Positions 1 to 11,170 of a stretch of DNA of 64,000 nucleotides are shown piece by piece. A program made the position numbers and the translations under genes. Each line of letters opens with the position of its first letter. Position 1 is the first letter of the stretch. The stretch covers positions 159,520 through 223,519 of the forward strand of contig NW_019775756.1 in NCBI RefSeq assembly GCF_001039355.2, written 5' to 3'. The DNA is from Lingula anatina (Eukaryota; Brachiopoda; Lingulata; Lingulida; Lingulidae). The notes beneath the pieces are model-generated. The model made no database searches. It saw only the letters and a program-made list of their open reading frames with translations, and had not been told where the DNA came from.

Positions 1-1546
1 AAAATCAATTTCAGCCATATGATAATGGATGTCTAAAAAGAATTACTGACTACTACATAGCGCATCAGTGACATAAAGGGGTCCTCCACAGATGAGACCA
101 GCCAAGCACTGAGCTGTAGTCACCCAATTTGCTGCTAGAATGGTACTTAAATGCATGATTACCATCATGTAGGCGAGTGTGGAGGTGTATATTTTTTCAA
201 AAAATGGAATGGCTTGTGTACCTGTCAAAATCTGTCAAAAAAAGGAGTTCACATATGTATACCATGGGTACAAACAAGGCTCAAAAAGTCTAAAACAGAC
301 CTCACCCACACCTACCCCTTTTCATTCCTTACAGAAAACCAAGGAAGAGGCATGGAAATGATATCATTTTATGAATTTGGGTATCAATTTAAAAATTTTG
401 AATGACAACTGAATTCAGAAGTTTGTTTTTTTGAAAACATAAAAGCTTAGGCAAATATTTCTCAAGTTTCCTGTTTCTCTCTTTTTTTTTTTTTCTTTTC
501 TTTTTTTTAGTAAAAAATTGCAAACATGTTGGAACGCTGACCACAAGTCAATTTCAATTTTTTTTAAATATGGTCACACGCACTGAATGTCTCTAAAAAT
601 GCCAATCAATCAAGAAATATCTGGCATTTTTACCTGACATGTTTACAATAAAATCCACACTTTTCCTGAAAGTTCAGGTCAAAGTTAAATGAAACCGTGA
701 AAGAAAACAAAAACTGAAAGTAGAACCAACATTTGTTTAAGCACATACACAGACCAGAGCAACCCAAGAAGAACTGGACAACCTTGGGACAGGTAACATT
801 TGTTTTTTCTGTATCAGTTCACCTGGTCTAGTAGACTGTATTTCCATTATAAAAAGAATCAGGTTTCTTTCCTGATAGTTCACTGTTCAAGGTCTATCCA
901 GAGTACATATTTTTTGTTTGTTTGTTTAATCTACGTCACATATGAAACGAAACATAAGGCAGGAAGATCCGACACATTGCCACAAAGTAGAAGAAAGGCA
1001 CTGGGGTTGGTTTAGCCTATGGAATGACAGGTGAGTGTAGAAGGCTGTCAGCTACCTAAAAGGCATAAAATGCTAGCAGACCTTTTTGTATTAAAAATAA
1101 TTTCTTGAAACTTTTGACACTTTTCTCTTTATCAAAAAAGTTTAACAAATCTAAAACTGTTCACAGGATTATGGTAAATAAATCCATTGATGATAAAAAG
1201 AAAAATTCCAGGAAAATTCGTTTTAAACTATAAAATATACTTTATGAAATTTACTTATATAAAATTTTAATTCAGCAATTTAAGCAATTAAAAAAAAAAA
1301 AAAAAAAAAAAAAAGGAAAGAAGAAAAGGATTCAAGACAAAATTTCAAGAACTGTCTCTCGTTATTAATACTCAGTACACACTGGAATATTGCTACAAAA
1401 CTTATAACTATGCTAACATAAGTCATAAAAAAAAAAAAGAGAATAAAGATGCACATACTGGCATCCGTCTTCACTGTAAATTGTAATAAACTAAAGCAGT
1501 CGACAGTCAGACTTAAATTCAAGAAAAAAATACGATGACAACTCAC
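1..1546 (-). other. Intron 1 of the GPI-like gene (no exon recognised)
   Basis: AT-rich sequence with a poly-A tract near 1290-1313 and pyrimidine runs near 480-510. Short open frames here carry no recognisable domain and no convincing splice-flanked exon. I treat the stretch as intron of the minus-strand gene starting at 1683. Confidence 0.45.
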
Positions 1547-1683
1547 CTGTAGGTTTTAAACCTTGAGGAATCTCCCTTGAACATCTCTGCCATGTTAATT
1601 TTCGAGCCATGCTGGTTGTAGTAATCCTGCAAAGCCTTCCAACTCTGCTCCAAGGTCAAACTCTGCCGGCTGACATTCGCCAT
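1547..1683 (-). CDS. GPI: Glucose-6-phosphate isomerase, first coding exon (partial)
   Basis: This exon encodes 45 residues plus two bases, from ATG at 1683 to a strong donor (CAG|GTGAGT) at 1547/1546. The peptide resembles the extreme N-terminus of animal glucose-6-phosphate isomerase: a W..LQ.YY..H segment, then a (K)INM..MF motif and a DSSRFK.Y tail, matching the family pattern L(Q).(W/Y)Y...LN...LF...RF. The enzyme interconverts glucose-6-phosphate and fructose-6-phosphate in the cytosol. Domain-bearing exons would lie at lower coordinates on this strand; I found none in 1-1546, so intron 1 is at least 1.5 kb and the rest of the gene is off the window. Identification rests on one short exon from memory of the family, so it is likely but not certain. 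Confidence 0.7.
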
Positions 1684-1889
1684 AGTCAATGGATCTCTCT
1701 AGGTCAGCTTAATCTCTAACCTTCAGTATTAGAGCGAGGATATTTTTGTGACCATAAAAAATTACTTATTTACTAATAAATTATTTTGAATGTCAAATAT
1801 CGCCTATTTATCTTTTGAAAGAAGCATATTTTTATGTTTATTTGTAATCAATTGAATCAAAACACATATTTCTGGAATCGAGAGTACTG

Positions 1890-1931
1890 CGAGTACACTT
1901 CCGGTTGTTTGCTGAGCACGCACATGAGATG
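1890..1931 (+). promoter_or_regulatory. Putative divergent promoter and non-coding first exon
   Basis: About 210 bp upstream of the minus-strand GPI start lies an ETS-type site (ACTTCCGG, 897-904 of the second kilobase, i.e. 1897-1904). A plus-strand donor follows at 1931/1932 (GATG|GTAAGT). It could be the untranslated first exon of the plus-strand gene whose coding exons begin at 11171. The exon 5' end is not known, and the link to the downstream gene is inferred from strand and the lack of any nearer candidate. Confidence 0.3.
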
Positions 1932-3005
1932 GTAAGTTTACATTTTATAAATATTTGCTTAAAACTTATAAATCTCATTTGTGCTTTGGGTTTGTTTGTT
2001 TTGCGTTCATTCTTTACTATGCAATACAAAGATACATGTGAATGACGACAAATTTGAGAAATAAAATCCTAATCAAACGCAAAAAAATAGGTGGGGATAA
2101 CATCGAAGTTTCTGGCTACTGCATTCATTGCAGACAGCATTTCACTTACACTGCTTAAATAAATAGTTGAAATATATTAATGAAATGGTGCCACCCTATA
2201 GTTTGTCAAAGTTTTTAACGTGTTTCATTTGATGTAAAGGGATGCTTGTCTTTGTTTATGCCAAACTTTACAGAGATACTGGATAATTCTGTGTGTTTCT
2301 AGTTCTCGTCAAAATTCCCAGAGTCGGGGTCTGAGTCATTGTTTAGGTCAGTCAGTGGGCGTGGGCGCAGCAACTGGAACAGTGGCAGCAATTCTTCCTC
2401 TTAGTGCATAGTAAATATTTGCAACCGTATGTTTTATCCTCTGATTATACTTTAATGCAGCTTCCAAAACTAATAAAAAATTAATAGATACTTTGGCTAT
2501 CAGGTAGGTTGGACCAACCTTTGGTCCAAAGTGAATATATATAGGCAGTTTGGCACATTGATGATATCCCACAGGCGTGTAATTTTCATACATTTTTGTC
2601 ACACTAAAGCTTATCTCTGATTGATGTAAGTGCTCCTTGTCTCTCTTCACATCTTTTTTAAGTTATAATTATTGGTTAATCTTAGCCTTAATTTCAGATA
2701 TAAATATTTGTGACCAAGGGACATGCTGATTTATGGGTTTGCTGTAACATAAGTTTGCTGATGCCAATCAATAAACAAAGGAATATATATCTTGCAAATA
2801 AGTGCAATTAATGATTAAACAGGGGAAATTATGTCATTATTTGAAAATGATATATAATTAACATACCATATAAGCACAAGCTGTTCTAAACAAACTAAAA
2901 TTCAGGGCAGATCAGGATGAAAAGAGAAAAAAAAAAGAGTAACCCATAGCTGTAACAGCTGATTTACAGACATATTGAATATTTAATAGCTTTTAACTCA
3001 TACAC

Positions 3006-3225
3006 AATGTTAGACCCCATTCTGATAGACACATCGCACTAGTTTGGTTGGTCCAACTTTGCAGGGGATTTTTGCTAAGTGCAATCAGTGAAATCATGTT
3101 AAATGCACACCTCCTCAATCATGGGGAATAATTAAGGCAAGTACACACAAAAGTTTATTACCCCCTAGCTGCTCAAAGAGGCATGTCGTTCAGTTAAACT
3201 AATTGCAACTAGTAGTGAGTCTATG
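3006..3225. mobile_element. Degenerate foldback element related to the 7454 and 40322 elements
   Basis: Contains GGTTGGTCCAACTTTGCAGG and TTTTGCTAAGTGCAATCAGTG, which resemble internal blocks of the foldback element at 7454-7677. It also contains CATGTCGTTCAGTTAAACT, resembling the block in the element at 40322-40552. It appears as a decayed member of the same non-autonomous family, immediately beside the MITE at 3226. Confidence 0.4.
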
Positions 3226-3455
3226 GGTGCTTTCCCAGAGCTTTAGATCGATATAAGGATTAAGTTTTAGATCGACCTAACTCCCTGGGGGTTCACGCTA
3301 AATTGCAGTCAGCCTAGCGGGCACCATAGTTAATTACCCCCTTACAGGTTTTAGTAGGCGGGACAGACGCTTAAGCCGGCCAAGCTGACAGTAATCTAGT
3401 GAGACTCCCCACAGGGATAGATCGATCTAAAAATCTATGGAAATGGGGTGTATCT
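3226..3455 (-). mobile_element. Non-autonomous inverted-repeat element (MITE), copy 1
   Basis: This element of about 220 bp has complementary ends containing TAGATCGATCTA-like sequence. A related copy lies in opposite orientation at 56964-57178, sharing inner blocks such as CTCCCTGGGGGTTCACGCTAA and TAGTAGGCGGGACAGACG (each seen as its complement in the other copy). It has no coding capacity. Boundaries are approximate, and the superfamily is unassigned. Confidence 0.65.
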
Positions 3456-3505
3456 GAATGTTCCCTTAAAAGCAATTTCTAGCCATGTTTTTTTTTTTTT
3501 TTTTT

Positions 3506-4887
3506 TGTCAGACAATTTCTAAAAAATCTCTGCTGGAGTCTAAATTTTATAATCTGCTTGATGACACCTCTAGCATGCACCTTGTATATAGAGACTGGTC
3601 CATTTGTTTGCAAACTGAAAAGAAGTTTGAAACAATTTTTGCAATGCTTTGAACTGGAAATTATGACTACAGTTATAATGCACGTGTAATTCTGTTCTGA
3701 GGCTGATGTCTTATGTCACAAGCATTTTTGCAGGCTTCAGGATTGTGATTCACTATGTAAACTGGTCTTTAATGTTACATTTACATGTGAAAAATCATTT
3801 GAAAGTCAAATGGATTTTTTCCATGTGCCATTGTCAAATAAAACTTGAAATTTAAGAAAAATTACAAAGTGCATAGAGTACAGATAAAAGTTCATTCAAG
3901 CTATATGTAAACTTCATACCAAACAATATAAAATAATGTAAAAAAAATACTAGAATTGAGAAATATGATGGAATTGAAATGATTTTTCCTAGAAAGGCCA
4001 GAAAACTTTGAGGACCTCTAAATGTTCTAAATTCTATGTGTATACAGTTTACTACCAGTACCAGGTATATTTGCTTTATGAGGACACTCATATTGATATG
4101 GGAGGATTGTTTGTTAAGTTGATGATAAAACGGTCCACCACACATTAACAAACACAAGATTAAAACATCTTTAGAACAGGGGCATAGGTGTGTGAGCATC
4201 TTGCCATTGAATTAATAATATGATGCATCATGTGCTTGTTTTTCAGACTGTCCTTACAAAGGAGCCTTCTAATATTTATTTGGCTCTAAGGCATGTGGCG
4301 GATTGATTTGTGTGCTTAGCTTATAAAGAAATTACTAGTATTTTTAGTAATTTTATTATTTATCATTTAATTAATAATATGCAACCTATTAATTATTATT
4401 ATTATTATTATTATTATTATTTAAAGTCTTCACAGTTTTCTCTAAAAGTATCATTATTTTCATTAATTTTTTTTAAGGAAGGAAAGGTTACTAGTATGTG
4501 TCTTTTGACAGAAATTATGGTCAGTTTTCTATTTATGGTGTTAAGGGTCTAGAAATCAGTAATAGTAGGCTGTGCTCACTAAGATATGAATACAGTGCAT
4601 ATTTTTCTTAATGCAGCACAAGATTAACCATTCTTGTTTATATTTATTGCAAGGTTTATTTTTCGCTTTGCTTCACACTTGCTACCACATTTTCATCCAC
4701 TATTTGAAAAAAAGGAACAAACATACATACAGACAGCCGCACCCTATACTTTTATCAGTATCATCCCTCTTTCAAAAGCTGTGATTTAGAAGGCCTACTG
4801 GGACTCTGCTGATTATGGTCAACATGGTCGAATTGCAGCAGTCGTTGTTGTTGTTGTTGTTGTTGTGTGTGTGTGTGTGTGTGTGTG
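3506..4887 (+). repeat. 1.38 kb block, left copy of a near-identical direct repeat
   Basis: This block recurs at 5578-6959 with an offset of 2072 bases. I saw only isolated substitutions, for example TCTATGTGTATAC versus TCTATATGTATAC. It ends in a TTG/TG microsatellite that runs into the assembly gap. No coding domain is visible in it. Confidence 0.9.
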
Positions 4888-5577
4888 NNNNNNNNNNNNN
4901 NNNNNNNNNNNNNNNNNNNNNNNNNNNNNNNNNNNNNNNNNNNNNNNNNNNNNNNNNNNNNNNNNNNNNNNNNNNNNNNNNNNNNNNNNNNNNNNNNNNN
5001 NNNNNNNNNNNNNNNNNNNNNNNNNNNNNNNNNNNNNNNNNNNNNNNNNNNNNNNNNNNNNNNNNNNNNNNNNNNNNNNNNNNNNNNNNNNNNNNNNNNN
5101 NNNNNNNNNNNNNNNNNNNNNNNNNNNNNNNNNNNNNNNNNNNNNNNNNNNNNNNNNNNNNNNNNNNNNNNNNNNNNNNNNNNNNNNNNNNNNNNNNNNN
5201 NNNNNNNNNNNNNNNNNNNNNNNNNNNNNNNNNNNNNNNNNNNNNNNNNNNNNNNNNNNNNNNNNNNNNNNNNNNNNNNNNNNNNNNNNNNNNNNNNNNN
5301 NNNNNNNNNNNNNNNNNNNNNNNNNNNNNNNNNNNNNNNNNNNNNNNNNNNNNNNNNNNNNNNNNNNNNNNNNNNNNNNNNNNNNNNNNNNNNNNNNNNN
5401 NNNNNNNNNNNNNNNNNNNNNNNNNNNNNNNNNNNNNNNNNNNNNNNNNNNNNNNNNNNNNNNNNNNNNNNNNNNNNNNNNNNNNNNNNNNNNNNNNNNN
5501 NNNNNNNNNNNNNNNNNNNNNNNNNNNNNNNNNNNNNNNNNNNNNNNNNNNNNNNNNNNNNNNNNNNNNNNNNNNNN
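4888..5577. other. Assembly gap (690 N)
   Basis: Run of N. The left edge is in a TG microsatellite and the right edge begins inside the second copy of the 1.38 kb block. Confidence 0.99.
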
Positions 5578-6935
5578 TGTCAGACAATTTCTAAAAAATC
5601 TCTGCTGGAGTCTAAATTTTATAATCTGCTTGATGACACCTCTAGCATGCACCTTGTATATAGAGACTGGTCCATTTGTTTGCAAACTGAAAAGAAGTTT
5701 GAAACAATTTTTGCAATGCTTTGAACTGGAAATTATGACTACAGTTATAATGCACGTGTAATTCTGTTCTGAGGCTGATGTCTTATGTCACAAGCATTTT
5801 TGCAGGCTTCAGGATTGTGATTCACTATGTAAACTGGTCTTTAATGTTACATTTACATGTGAAAAATCATTTGAAAGTCAAATGGATTTTTTCCATGTGC
5901 CATTGTCAAATAAAACTTGAAATTTAAGAAAAATTACAAAGTGCATAGAGTACAGATAAAAGTTCATTCAAGCTATATGTAAACTTCATACCAAACAATA
6001 TAAAATAATGTAAAAAAAATACTAGAATTGAGAAATATGATGGAATTGAAATGATTTTTCCTAGAAAGGCCAGAAAACTTTGAGGACCTCTAAATGTTCT
6101 AAATTCTATATGTATACAGTTTACTACCAGTACCAGGTATATTTGCTTTATGAGGACACTCATATTGATATGGGAGGATTGTTTGTTAAGTTGATGATAA
6201 AACGGTCCACCACACATTAACAAACACAAGATTAAAACATCTTTAGAACAGGGGCATAGGTGTGTGAGCATCTTGCCATTGAATTAATAATATGATACAT
6301 CATGTGCTTGTTTTTCAGACTGTCCTTACAAAGGAGCCTTCTAATATTTATTTGGCTCTAAGGCATGTGGCGGATTGATTTGTGTGCTTAGCTTATAAAG
6401 AAATTACTAGTATTTTTAGTAATTTTATTATTTATCATTTAATTAATAATATGCAACCTATTAATTATTATTATTATTATTATTATTATTATTTAAAGTC
6501 TTCACAGTTTTCTCTAAAAGTATCATTATTTTCATTAATTTTTTTTAAGGAAGGAAAGGTTACTAGTATGTGTCTTTTGACAGAAATTATGGTCAGTTTT
6601 CTATTTATGGTGTTAAGGGTCTAGAAATCAGTAATAGTAGGCTGTGCTCACTAAGATATGAATACAGTGCATATTTTTCTTAATGCAGCACAAGATTAAC
6701 CATTCTTGTTTATATTTATTGCAAGGTTTATTTTTCGCTTTGCTTCACACTTGCTACCACATTTTCATCCACTATTTGAAAAAAAGGAACAAACATACAT
6801 ACAGACAGCCGCACCCTATACTTTTATCAGTATCATCCCTCTTTCAAAAGCTGTGATTTAGAAGGCCTACTGGGACTCTGCTGATTATGGTCAACATGGT
6901 CGAATTGCAGCAGTCGTTGTTGTTGTTGTTGTTGT

Positions 6936-6959
<24 letters not shown>
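5578..6959 (+). repeat. 1.38 kb block, right copy of a near-identical direct repeat
   Basis: Near-identical to 3506-4887. Unlike the left copy, it continues past the TG repeat into unique sequence (a T-run, then GTGAATAAACG). This is what two mis-joined haplotypes, or an unresolved tandem duplication, would look like. Confidence 0.9.
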
Positions 6960-6968
<9 letters not shown>

Positions 6969-7453
6969 TTTTTTTTTTTTTTTTTTTTGTGAATAAACGT
7001 GAATTCATTTGATGTGATGAGATGGTATAGTGCTGAAGCCTTTATAGCTAGGCATAGTGTTATTACGTAATCTAGCTTTATCCTGTCAGGTGTCTTATAA
7101 TATATCCAATCAGATGTATTCTTATACTTGGGTATATATATATATATGTATGTATATATGTATGTATAGACTGTAGTGCAGGTGTTCTACTTACTCGGCG
7201 AGCTTCAGTGCTTAAAAGCTGACTGATGTGCAAAAAAAAAGCGTCAGAATTTCTTAGCTATTCAAGACATCAACATGCAGTTTCTGCTCTTTGATATTGA
7301 CATTGCCTGAACCAGTGACTCACCTTTTCTTTCATAATGGGATTAATTGCATGTTTTGGAAAATATTAGTGAAAGAAAAAATAACGGGAAATGAGAAAAA
7401 AGTATGTCTGTGCTCATAACCAAGCACACTTCTGATCAGGTGAAACTAAGACC

Positions 7454-7677
7454 ACATTCAGATTCACACATTATACTTGCTGGGTAGGTCCAACTGTGTA
7501 GGGGTTTCTTGCTTAAGTGCAGTCAGTGGATTCAGCTTAATTGTGTGAGGTCTCCTTGAGAGCTAGGGTGAATCAACTAATGTGCTGATTAAGCTGATTC
7601 CAATGATTGCACTTTAGCAAGAATCCCTCACCAAGTTGGACTGACCCAGCTGGTACAATGTGTGAATCTGAATGTGC
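7454..7677. mobile_element. Foldback MITE with 20+ bp terminal inverted repeats
   Basis: The ends pair as ACATTCAGATTCACACATT at the left and AATGTGTGAATCTGAATGT at the right. The inner arms are also complementary (GCTGGGTAGGTCCAAC with GTTGGACTGACCCAGC), so the whole 224 bp can fold back on itself. It has no coding capacity. Related sequence is seen near 3006-3225 and 40322-40552. Confidence 0.75.
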
Positions 7678-8512
7678 CCATAGATTGTCAAAAATCAGAT
7701 TGGCAATTCTGTGATGTCATTTGTTCATTGTTGATCTTAGTTGGTCCTTTTGTGAACAAGATAAATTCTAATCAGTGTCACTTTGTCAGTGTGGTTTGCT
7801 CCCTGAGGACCTCTCCACCTTGGAGATGTCTGCATTAAATGTGTACATGTTGAAGAGACTTTTTTCCATAACATGATGTACAAAGTATAATGGGTCGATG
7901 GATTAGACAGTGTTCTTATGCCTTGTGGTTTAATTGGAAACAAATTAATAGAAATTCGGTTATGGCAGGAAACCACATCAGTGCACAGATTCAACATTTG
8001 CCAGCAAGCCAGTGCAAGTAAATTTCTGCAAATAAGCGAGTGAATGCCACTGAGAGAGCCTTTAGGAATTTTTTTCTATTCTCTCAATAAGTACTGGTTT
8101 TGGACTACATTTCCGTGCCTAACTTGGAGAGTTGCAAAATTTTTTAAAAAAGATCCAATCTCAGCTGCACCTTCAACTATGCGTAATGCTATACATTTAT
8201 AGTTGGTTTTGTGGTAAGTCCTGTAATCCTGCCCACAAAGGGTCAACCCACTAGTAGGCGTTTTTTCCCACCTTGTGTTTTAGGAAGCAACTGAGTTTTC
8301 ACCCTCGGTGAGCTGTATCGTGAAGTGGTTCATTGTAGGTCATGGCTACTCGCCAAATATATGACTAGGAGGGTAATCTGAGAACATTTTTCATAGCCAT
8401 GCTGATTGGTTTTCCAGGATTTTATTTTAATAGTTTCTCCTGATCTTATAATTATTAGGGAGAAAAGAATTGTGAACTAGTAGTAAGTTTGTGTTTTGTT
8501 TTGTATTTTCAG

Positions 8513-8572
8513 ATGACTGGCCTTGATGCTGGAAAGCCAAGAACAGTACTGTGTAAAAGCAATATGTGCCAG
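8513..8572 (+). other. Possible 5' exon with upstream ORF
   Basis: A 60-base segment is flanked by a pyrimidine-rich acceptor (TTTTCAG|ATG) and a donor (CAG|GTAATT). Spliced to the acceptor at 11094, its ATG would open a 34-codon frame stopping at 11137-11139, about 30 bases before the main start at 11171. It is thus a candidate upstream ORF, or it may not be an exon at all. Confidence 0.3.
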
Positions 8573-9617
8573 GTAATTTATACCTTTTAGTTCTAATTAT
8601 AATTCAGACATGATATGGAATTTTATTGTAAAAAATGTGTGATTTGCATGTTAAGAGAGTCAAGAAAGCTTCATGGTTTCATGTGCATTCTATCATTGCT
8701 CCATTTGCGAAGGATTATGAGCTTGGGCTCATTTGAAAAAAATTAAAATAATACTTATTTCAGATGAATTTTTATTGATTTTGTCACTATTAGATGTTTG
8801 AAATGAAATGTGCTTGCATGATTTCTGGAACGAGGAAGAAAGCCTTGTTCTCTCTCTCTTGATAATTTTTGTATTAATTAATAAGTATGCATATATTTAT
8901 TTAGCCAAAAAACAGATCCTTATTTTATTTATTACAGTTTAAGACAGATAATGTATTACAAACGTGTGACAAAATACTTACAATGGAATGTTTTATCCCA
9001 TTTCTATAGAAATAGATAAAAGTGGGCAAAAATAGCACAAATTTAGTTAACAAACTCACTCAGGGTAAGGTAAGTACAAGTGCACTGTGATTTTTTATGN
9101 AGCATAATTAAAATTTGATGTTGAATTTGCAGTTTAACATAATGTACTTTTGCATCAGAATTGACAGTAGCCTATTTTGAGCATAGTTATTTCCTGTTTT
9201 TTGTCTGTACATTTGACAGCTTTGCTGCCTTGTTTTTTTTTTTTTTTTTTTTAAGGGTGGTTGGTCAGAAAGTTATTTTGTGGTTTTCTTCCATCTTGGG
9301 TTATCTTAGAAAAACACATTATGTCTGCCTTTACTCTGTATTGCTGCTGTCACAAGAGACGAGAAATCGGAGTGTTTTCCAATTCACGAAAATTATTTCT
9401 TTGTGCAAAATTTATGATATCAAAAAGTAATTGATGTGCTTTGTTGCCTCAGATAATTTGTAGGAATATTTGACTTTAATCAGAGTTGCCAGTGCCCAAA
9501 ATTGCCTGTGGGGTAGTGAAAATGTTTTGTGTTAGCAGGTTAAAAAATATCTTTCTTCATTGTATGTATGAATTTGCTTCAAACCAACTACACATCTTTA
9601 ATACAAATGTGGACCAG

Positions 9618-9658
<41 letters not shown>

Positions 9659-11170
9659 TTTTTGTTCTCTTTTATCCAGTTAACATAAAATTTTTACCTT
9701 AGCATGATGAAAACATTTGTTAAAAAGTCATTGAATTACAACGCACAATAATATGCTTTTGTTGTTATTGCTATTTTCGAATTTAAACAGTCTGACCTTT
9801 CCATTATGGAAAAGGAATACCAAGAAAATTATCCCATTTTGTTTCTCAGAAATTGATGAAGTTCAAAAGTGAAATGCATACTTAAGTACTGAAACATGAA
9901 GTCACCAAGTCCTTATCTTTCGTTTAATGTCTTTGGATGTAATGAAAGGTCTTTGTAAAAGGAGACAGAGAGATGGATGTGATATGGCTAAGGTTCTAGT
10001 TCAACTCTTTAAATAATATCGCCCATCAGTTGTATTCTTTAGAAAAATCAGAGTGGAGTAAAGCATTCAATTTCATGGTTTGTTCCCATAGCTTTAAAGT
10101 TGGACAGCCTTCCAAGTCAAGTGTGTGTTCCTATATGAATTAGGAGGTGCTAGCTGTTGCATAGGGGAAGACAAGAACTCTGGATCTTGTTTCACAAAAA
10201 GCATGAAAAAAAGGACTTGGCCTTAAGCTGCTAAAGTCAGATAACAAATGACAGAAAGATGGTTTTGGGAGTTTGGTCTTAGAGTGGACTTGTTTTACGA
10301 TCTCTTATTGGCCCAGAAGAAGTAGTATTTTCAAGATATATCTTACTCTGCAATTGTCAGCAGGGAGAATTAAAATTTCTGGCAAGACAAATATCATTAA
10401 AAAGGTAAGCGGCCTTTTATATTGTCTATGAAACAAATGGTTGATTGATAAGTTCCATTGCAGTCATGGCCAAGACAGATTTTTTTCTATCATTTAGTAT
10501 TAAGGTTGTTTTGATTTGTGTCTTGTATTGATTTTTCCCAGTGGGAATTGTGTTTGTTAGCTTGTATCTTGTGCATGCATGCACATGCATGTATATATAA
10601 TAATACAGGTGCTTGTATACATGAATGAAGTGAAGGAGAGAGGTTAGGAAGAGACATCTCCATTGATATTGGAGATGACTTTGTGTGTGTGTGTATGTGT
10701 GTGGTCAGTTTCATATTTTAGTCTGTTCATCCACTGTATGTAGCAAAGCTATGGGGACAGGTAAATCCAATTGCTTTGTATGATACAAAAGAAATCTTTT
10801 CATGTAGTCCACAATTGCCCAAGTGGAATGCCAAATAAACTGCAGGGATTGATAAGAATTTTTTTGGTAAAACCATATGCGATTTTTATCTGTGAGCTCA
10901 ACTGTTCATACAGTAATGAATGCCAGCTTGAGTTCTGTACACTGCTAGCACATGGTAGTAATTGGTCTATGTTGACCTGTTAGTTGTATATGTATGTTTG
11001 ACTGATGTCAAAAAACTATTTCTTGTTCTGCAACAGTTAGTTATAAAAACTAGCAAAGCTTTTTCATTTTGAATTTTTTTTTTTTCATTTCAGTTTGACA
11101 AATCAGTCGAAGATTTGAGCTACCATTGGCAACAGTAGTACTTCAGCAAGATATTCAGCTTTTTTCAGCG

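Larger units (their letters stand above)
1932..8512 (+). other. Long non-coding stretch (probable 5' intron) with repeats and an assembly gap
   Basis: No coding exon is recognised. The stretch holds inverted-repeat elements near 3006-3455 and 7454-7677, a duplicated 1.38 kb block on both sides of the 690-base gap (4888-5577), and TG, TTG and T-run simple repeats. Short open frames in the duplicated block carry no domain. Confidence 0.5.

Noticed and set aside
4888-5577. CRISPR, operon or prokaryotic signals anywhere in the window
   Set aside because: Intron structure and repeats are animal; no array or operon layout exists.
4772-5761. Long open frames across the N gap
   Set aside because: They consist of translated N and TG repeats only.
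9161-9683. Short plus-strand frames near 9.2-9.7 kb
   Set aside because: Built from T-runs and TA repeats, with no splice context or domain.
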